Origin: Parasponia andersonii
Lineage: Eukaryota; Streptophyta; Magnoliopsida; Rosales; Cannabaceae
Assembly (NCBI GenBank): GCA_002914805.1
Contig: JXTB01000165.1
Coordinates: 694,586-758,585 of the forward strand
DNA length: 64,000 nucleotides
Direction: 5' to 3'
How positions within the stretch are numbered: the first letter of the stretch is position 1; every line of letters begins with the position of its first letter. Position numbers and translations under genes: made by a program. The notes under the pieces are model-generated. The model was not told the DNA's origin. It made no database searches and saw only the letters and a program-made list of their open reading frames with translations. Shown one piece after another: positions 58,652-64,000 of this stretch.

Positions 58652-61600
58652 TCAATACGAGTGATGCAAACTCACTTCAATTATTTCGACCTTTATTTCC
58701 TGTGCGAGCTTTAGCCTAGCTATCAGTGCTTCGTATTCGGCCTCATTATTCGATGCTAGAAATTTAAAGCGAAGTGCATAATGAATGTTGTGCCCTTCAG
58801 AACTGATTAAAACTATGCCTGCACCTGCTCCATTTTCATTCGATGACCCGTCAACATAAAGTTTCCACAACTTTGATGTATCTGAGGCGGGTTTTTTGAG
58901 TACTCCCGTGGGAAGATTGACGTCGTATGTAAATTCTGCAATAAAATCTACGAGGGTCTGACCCTTTATAGCAGTGCGAGGTTGAAAATTGATATCAAAT
59001 TGACTCAATTCAACAGCCCACTTAAGCAGCCGTCCTGACGCCTCAGGTTTCTATAAGACCTGTTTAAACGGGAAATTCGTGAAAACCCAGATGGAGTGAG
59101 CATGAAAGTAAGGTCGAATCTTTCTTGATACAATGACAAGTGCTAGTGCCAATTTTTCCATCTCTGGATATCTGGTTTCAGTATCAAGTAATCTTTTACT
59201 TACATAATACACAGGTCGCTGAATATTTGACTCCTCACGAATTAATGCGGCACTCGTCGCATACTTAGAAACAGCAAGATATAGGCATAATTCTTCACCT
59301 GGATTTGGCTTCGACAAGAGTGGAGGAGAACCCAAGTGTTTTTTCAATTCTTGGAATGCCTGCTCGCATTTCTCCGTCCACTCGAACCTCTTTGATCCCT
59401 TTAACACCTCAAAGAAAGGTTGGCATTTATCGGTTGATCTGGATACAAACCGACTCAGAGCAGCTACTCGTCCTGCTAGGCTTTGCATATCCTTGGGTTT
59501 ACGAGGAGATTGCATATCAATCAACGTTTGTATCTTTTGAGGATTTGCTTCGATCCCTCGCTGGTTGACCATAAAACCCAGAAATTTTCCAAATCCTATT
59601 TCGAATGCACACTTCTGGGGATTTAGCTTCATTTGGTATCTCCGGAGGATTTTGAACATCTCATCAAGGTGCTTGATGTGATCTTCGGCTTTCTCCGATT
59701 TGACTAGCATGTCATCGACGTATACCTCNNNNNNNNNNNNNNNNNNNNNNNNNNNNNNNNNNNNNNNNNNNNNNNNNNNNNNNNNNNNNNNNNNNNNNNN
59801 NNNNNNNNNNNNNNNNNNNNNNNNNNNNNNNNNNNNNNNNNNNNNNNNNNNNNNNNNNNNNNNNNNNNNNNNNNNNNNNNNNNNNNNNNNNNNNNNNNNN
59901 NNNNNNNNNNNNNNNNNNNNNNNNNNNNNNNNNNNNNNNNNNNNNNNNNNNNNNNNNNNNNNNNNNNNNNNNNNNNNNNNNNNNNNNNNNNNNNNNNNNN
60001 NNNNNNNNNNNNNNNNNNNNNNNNNNNNNNNNNNNNNNNNNNNNNNNNNNNNNNNNNNNNNNNNNNNNNNNNNNNNNNNNNNNNNNNNNNNNNNNNNNNN
60101 NNNNNNNNNNNNNNNNNNNNNNNNNNNNNNNNNNNNNNNNNNNNNNNNNNNNNNNNNNNNNNNNNNNNNNNNNNNNNNNNNNNNNNNNNNNNNNNNNNNN
60201 NNNNNNNNNNNNNNNNNNNNNNNNNNNNNNNNNNNNNNNNNNNNNNNNNNNNNNNNNNNNNNNNNNNNNNNNNNNNNNNNNNNNNNNNNNNNNNNNNNNN
60301 NNNNNNNNNNNNNNNNNNNNNNNNNNNNNNNNNNNNNNNNNNNNNNNNNNNNNNNNNNNNNNNNNNNNNNNNNNNNNNNNNNNNNNNNNNNNNNNNNNNN
60401 NNNNNNNNNNNNNNNNNNNNNNNNNNNNNNNNNNNNNNNNNNNNNNNNNNNNNNNNNNNNNNNNNNNNNNNNNNNNNNNNACTCCCGTTATCGACCAATA
60501 CTCGCCACAACTGTGTGCTTCCACAGTTAATTTTTATGACCAGCGCGTCATTATGCGGATAATGGACCTCCCTTGTATCCTGCTCTGTGAAAGTAATGTC
60601 CATATCCGGTACTCGTTGAAGCTTGCGTGGTCGCTGCTCAAGATGCATGACGTTGGTTAACGGCTGCTGTAGAGCTTCTCGCACATACCTGTCCGGTGCT
60701 CTCTTCGAATCTCCTCCAACGTGTGGTCCTCCGAAAATAGTTCGCACCTCGCGTTGAATTTCTAGAGGTCGCTGTTGGTCTTCTTCTCGCCTTTCGTCAT
60801 TCTGCCTGGTGTACTGCCGCAATCGCCCTTCTCTAATCAGCCTTTCAATTTCATCCTTCAGGGCAAAACAATTATTAGTATCATGCCCAATATCATTGTG
60901 ATATCAGCAGAATTTGTTGGGGTCGCGCTTTGTCCTGTCCCACTTCATCGGTTCTGGTTGTCAGAATCGCTCCTTCTGGTTTGTGACTACATAGATTTGA
61001 TCTATGGGCGCGTTTAATTCAGTGTGATTGTTAAACCTCATGGGAGCTCTTGAAATCTCCTGCCTTTTGGGTCTAGGCTGATTCTCATTCGTCTGTTCAT
61101 TATTCCTCTTGTTTTTCTTATTACCGTTTTTGTTGGTAATGACCGCATCTTTAGTCGCATCTTTCCTTCCTTCTTTTTTAGTCTTTTGAAGATTCTCACG
61201 CGAAGATTCTAACCTCAGATGCCGACCAACTCTTCGGTAGAAGTCTTCAAGAGTTCTATAATCTCGCTCAAGTAATTCCTCCCAGAGTTTAGTTTTTGGT
61301 CGCACCCCAGCCATAATGAGAGTTAGAACTCCTCCTTCAGGTGGGTTATTGACCTTTACTAACTCTGAGGTGAATCGATTGAAATAAGACCGTAGAGTCT
61401 CCTTTGGACCTTGTCGGATCGCAGGCAAACTAACAAGTGGAATAGTGAAATTCTTTGCAGATTGAAACTGTCTCAAGAACGTCGTCTGTAGTTGTTACCA
61501 GGATGAAATTGAGCCGGATTTGAGTCCTCGGAACCACTTCTTCGCTGCTTCCGAGAGAGTTACAGCAAAACATCTGTAACGTGCATGATCATTAACCCGA

Positions 61601-62552
61601 TGTAGTTCCATCAAGTCACTGAAGTAATCTATATGGTCCTGTGGATCAGTTTTCCCATCAAAAGTGTTAATGGTGGGAAGTCTAAATCCAGTGGGAAGGG
61701 CTGCAGCTCGAACCTCCTCGCTGAATGGTAACTGACGATACCCATTAGCGAGTTCATCGTCCTAACCAGCAAGTGCGTCTAACGCGATCCTTAAATTGTG
61801 AACATCGACGTTCAGAGGGAAAGCATCATCCCTCGCTGGCGGCACAGGCAGCCTTCGTTCGTTATCCTGATGCATGGCGGGTTGGTCAGGTAGAGTCTTC
61901 TGCGATCTGTGAGAGGAATCCAGTGAAATAGTGCGACGAGACCAACTTTGGTCATTGTGATGCGATACGGATCGATCATGACTACGTCGTCACTCAAAAT
62001 ACTGTCTTAGGTCTGCAGGATCTTGTCTCGACTCTCTGCTGATTCTTTCGAAGACGCTTCTCGATTGTCGTCCTTGTTCGCTGCTCAAGCGATCTTGACT
62101 ATTTATGGATTTACGAGAAGGTTGTACACGATCACGGTTCATACTTGAACTCTCGGTACCAGATTCTGGAGGCAAGTTTGCGACCTTGCCTTTTCCTTTG
62201 GAGATTCGATCTTCATGACGCTCTTGCTGAGTTCTTGGCTGGCCGCGTCTTCTCATCTCTAGGATCTGTATTCCTTTCTTAGGTAATTGAGCAGGACGTT
62301 CTTTGGGACGTTGTGTTGTGGTGGGGTCACCATTTGTCCTTCAGCAAGTCGTCGTAGGGTGTCATTGATCTGGTTAGTGACTTGCTGAAGGTTCACCAGT
62401 GTCTCCTCCATACGATCCTGTCTCTGGGAAAGGTTTTCTGTTGCAGTTATAGTAGGCTGATCCTGAGCAGGGTCTGCCTGTGTAGCAGCAGTGCTTTGAG
62501 GTTGGTTTTGGCTAGTTCCGGTGACTCTGGTAGTGTTTCTAGTGTTTGCCAT
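58652..62552 (-). pseudogene. Tat-lineage gag-pol, broken, no integrase
   Basis: Gag begins at ATG 62552 (MANTRNTTRVTG) and shifts frame near 62280. The gag core (SEAAKKWFRGLKSG ... RSYFNRFTSELVKVNN) is at about 61650-61200. A HND..HDTNNCFALKDEIE zinc-binding block near 60890 has a stop at its first Arg. The protease site VDNGS (60482-60496) touches the gap. Past the gap are reverse transcriptase YVDDM (59708-59722), thumb and connection, and the first RNase H (to about 59050). After a stop where Gln is expected, the second RNase H follows: LYVDGSSNENGAGAGIVL and SNNEAEYEALIARL (58870-58690). The frame ends at 58652 with no integrase zinc finger or DDE. Breaks are mainly TGG, CGA and CAG to stops. 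Confidence 0.9.
59729..60480. other. Assembly gap (752 N) in Tat pol
   Basis: Run of N between the protease active site and the reverse transcriptase catalytic motif. The open frames through it are artefacts, although pol is clearly in the same orientation on both sides. Confidence 0.99.
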
Positions 62553-62593
62553 TATTAAAAAAGTGGAATTCGATAAACTTTTCCGCCGAAATA

Positions 62594-62613
62594 GCCCTCC
62601 TTCTAGCGCCAAT
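62594..62613 (-). other. Primer binding site region of Tat element
   Basis: On the minus strand, the bases after the 5' LTR end read ATTGGCGCTAGAAGGAGGG. A TTGGCGC-type site directly after the LTR is usual for plant gypsy elements. The tRNA was not identified. Confidence 0.55.
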
Positions 62614-63255
62614 TGTTGATGGAGGTTTTATCAAAAATAAATTTTAGAAAAAATTAAGAGACGTGGCTTGTGCGAATTGAGTTATTAATCAAAGTAAATA
62701 AAGAGAGAGGATTTTATAGTGGTTCAGCCCCGAAAAAGATGAGCTTACGTCCACTGTTTTTCACTATTTTATGGAGAATTACAAGCACTCAAAGTTACAA
62801 TGTCTCGTCTGGAAATCTCTCTCAAATTGGGAGTCAGAATTCGAAGTCTGAAAATTGGAAAATTTGGAATCTCCCGTCTGAAACATTGAGTCCCCTTTGT
62901 ATAGGTAAGGGTAACCCAATGTTCCTAATTGTGAAAACGGGTAACTATACAATCGGGTAATACAATTCGAGTAACAACATAATTGGATAACCACTCAAAA
63001 CGGGTAACTAGTCGATCATAAATAGGAGACTTCTGTTTCCCTTTTCTTTCGGAAGAGGTCACCCATAATCTATACAGAGAAGGTCGCACATAACTTATGC
63101 AAAAGAGGTCACACGACTACACGGAGGAGATCGCATATAACCTAAGCAGAGGAGGTCGCATATAACCTAAGCGGAAGAGGTCGCATGTAACTTAAGCGGA
63201 GGAGATCGAACTTAACCCTTATGCGACCTAACATAGGATTTTAGACCGCACAACA
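62614..63255 (-). repeat. 5' LTR of Tat element
   Basis: 642 bp, about 95 percent alike to the 3' LTR by eye apart from length changes. It has its own version of the GAGGTCGCAT-type tandem array (63050-63220). Confidence 0.93.
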
Positions 63256-63260
63256 AGTTG

Positions 63261-64000
63261 CATAATTCTTTTTCTTCCCTAGTTGTCAGCAAGACGCCAA
63301 GACACTATGGTTTGATGGATTGCTTTTGTAAAAGATCTTCTGTAATTGGATATTTGGATATCTGAGTGGCTAAAATTGTTGTTTTAATTCTTTTTTTTCC
63401 CCAAAGAAAGTATATTTCTTAAGAACCTTTATAAAGCGAGAACTTCTGTTGGCTTTAAAACTCATTTTGTTGAGGTCAATTTTTTGACGAGCATATATAG
63501 CTAAATAGTATGTTTTATATCAAGAAGTAATCACACATCTATAAGCAGGACCTAGACTTTTTCCCTTTTTTTTTTTTTGGGTTACTTTTCTTATATAACA
63601 TAACAGATAGCAAGGCGTGCATACTGCATAATTTGACCAAAATAGCGCAGATTTGAACATGTCTTTCACATTTATATTTAACCAAAAGGTGATGATAGTC
63701 ATAAGATGAACTATAAAACGAAAAGAGCTTTTCCGGGAAAAATAAATAAATTAAAAATTATAATAATAAGTTGAGTGATTGATAAAACGGGTCACTATTT
63801 ATAAATTATTAAAAAAAAAAAAAAAAAAAACTGTCAAGCAGTAGCAATAGCTGCAGTAGTAATAGAAGGCCGAAACGGTCTTCCTCTCTCTTTTTCCATA
63901 TTTCACGTGATCCCGTTACGGAGCTGCCTGGGTGTGGTGGCCCACATTTGAATTAACATTAACATTAATAGATCAAGGGGACCACCTGAACGGCTGAAGA
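63261..64000. other. Intergenic, no gene seen
   Basis: AT-rich with a poly-A run (about 63811-63830). The last 120 bases are GC-richer (GTGGTGGCCCACATTTG), followed by a TTAACA triplicate, and might be a promoter of a gene beyond the window. No coding frame is supported. Confidence 0.5.

Larger units (their letters stand above)
54652..63255 (-). mobile_element. Ty3/gypsy Tat-lineage element, complete ends, integrase lost
   Basis: LTRs at 62614-63255 (5') and 54652-55339 (3') share ends TGTT(G/T)ATGGAGG and GCACAACA on the plus strand. The element is flanked by a perfect target duplication, AGTTG (54647-54651 and 63256-63260). On the minus strand, gag, protease, reverse transcriptase, RNase H and a second RNase H of the type found in the Tat lineage follow in order. 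No integrase follows: only about 255 bp separate the end of the second RNase H from the end of a gene on the opposite strand that fills the place up to the 3' LTR. The element is therefore non-autonomous as it stands, and its proteins are broken. Confidence 0.92.

Noticed and set aside
59700-60822. Frames of 270-372 codons across the 752-N gap
   Set aside because: Mostly unknown bases; only the minus-strand flanks carry real pol sequence and these are included in the Tat pseudogene.

Overview
The window is nuclear DNA from a flowering plant, almost certainly a eudicot. It is AT-rich and repeat-heavy, and it carries intron-poor plant genes (two PPR genes, an F-box gene, a GRAS/DELLA gene and a Golgi nucleotide-sugar transporter) plus plant-type LTR retrotransposons of both the Ty1/copia and Ty3/gypsy superfamilies. 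Two N gaps (4017-4170 and 59729-60480) and three single Ns (7106, 10139, 22485) show a draft scaffold. No bacterial or viral system, CRISPR array, rRNA or tRNA gene was found.

Layout: 713-3050 is a decayed LTR element on the minus strand. 4547-10071 is a Ty1/copia element with two LTRs and a perfect TATTA target duplication; an exact 1285-bp repeat inside it, joined by one N, is probably an assembly artefact. 12162-12335 is a 57-residue acidic protein gene behind a clear TATA/G-box promoter. 13981-15897 (minus) is an E-type PPR gene. 16380-17760 is a degenerate satellite-like array, followed by a candidate small spliced gene on the minus strand (17924-19041). 19042-23600 is AT-rich with short dispersed repeats. 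24372-25421 is a GDP-fucose transporter gene. 26444-29820 is a 5'-truncated copia element with an env-like region and a 3' LTR. 30462-30715 holds exon relics of a 3-ketoacyl-CoA thiolase gene. 31393-37955 is a chromovirus (Ty3/gypsy with chromodomain) between 280-bp direct repeats. 39781-41945 (minus) is a DYW-type PPR gene with two frame breaks. 43713-44912 is an F-box gene. 51125-52750 is a DELLA-family GRAS gene with DGLLA in place of DELLA. 54652-63255 is a complete-ended Tat-lineage Ty3/gypsy element (minus strand, AGTTG target duplication) that has lost integrase and carries a multi-exon gene on the opposite strand.

The host genes are unrelated neighbours, not an operon or cluster. The PPR proteins should act on organelle RNA, the transporter supplies GDP-fucose to the Golgi, the F-box protein should recruit an SCF target, and the DELLA-like protein should repress gibberellin responses, possibly without normal hormone control. 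The most interesting items are the antisense multi-exon ORF with loss of integrase in the Tat element, the DGLLA-type DELLA protein, the long direct repeats around the chromovirus, and a PPR gene whose frame continues past its stop codon. Nearly all nonsense codons in the retroelements look like C-to-T or G-to-A transitions, as expected of long-methylated DNA.
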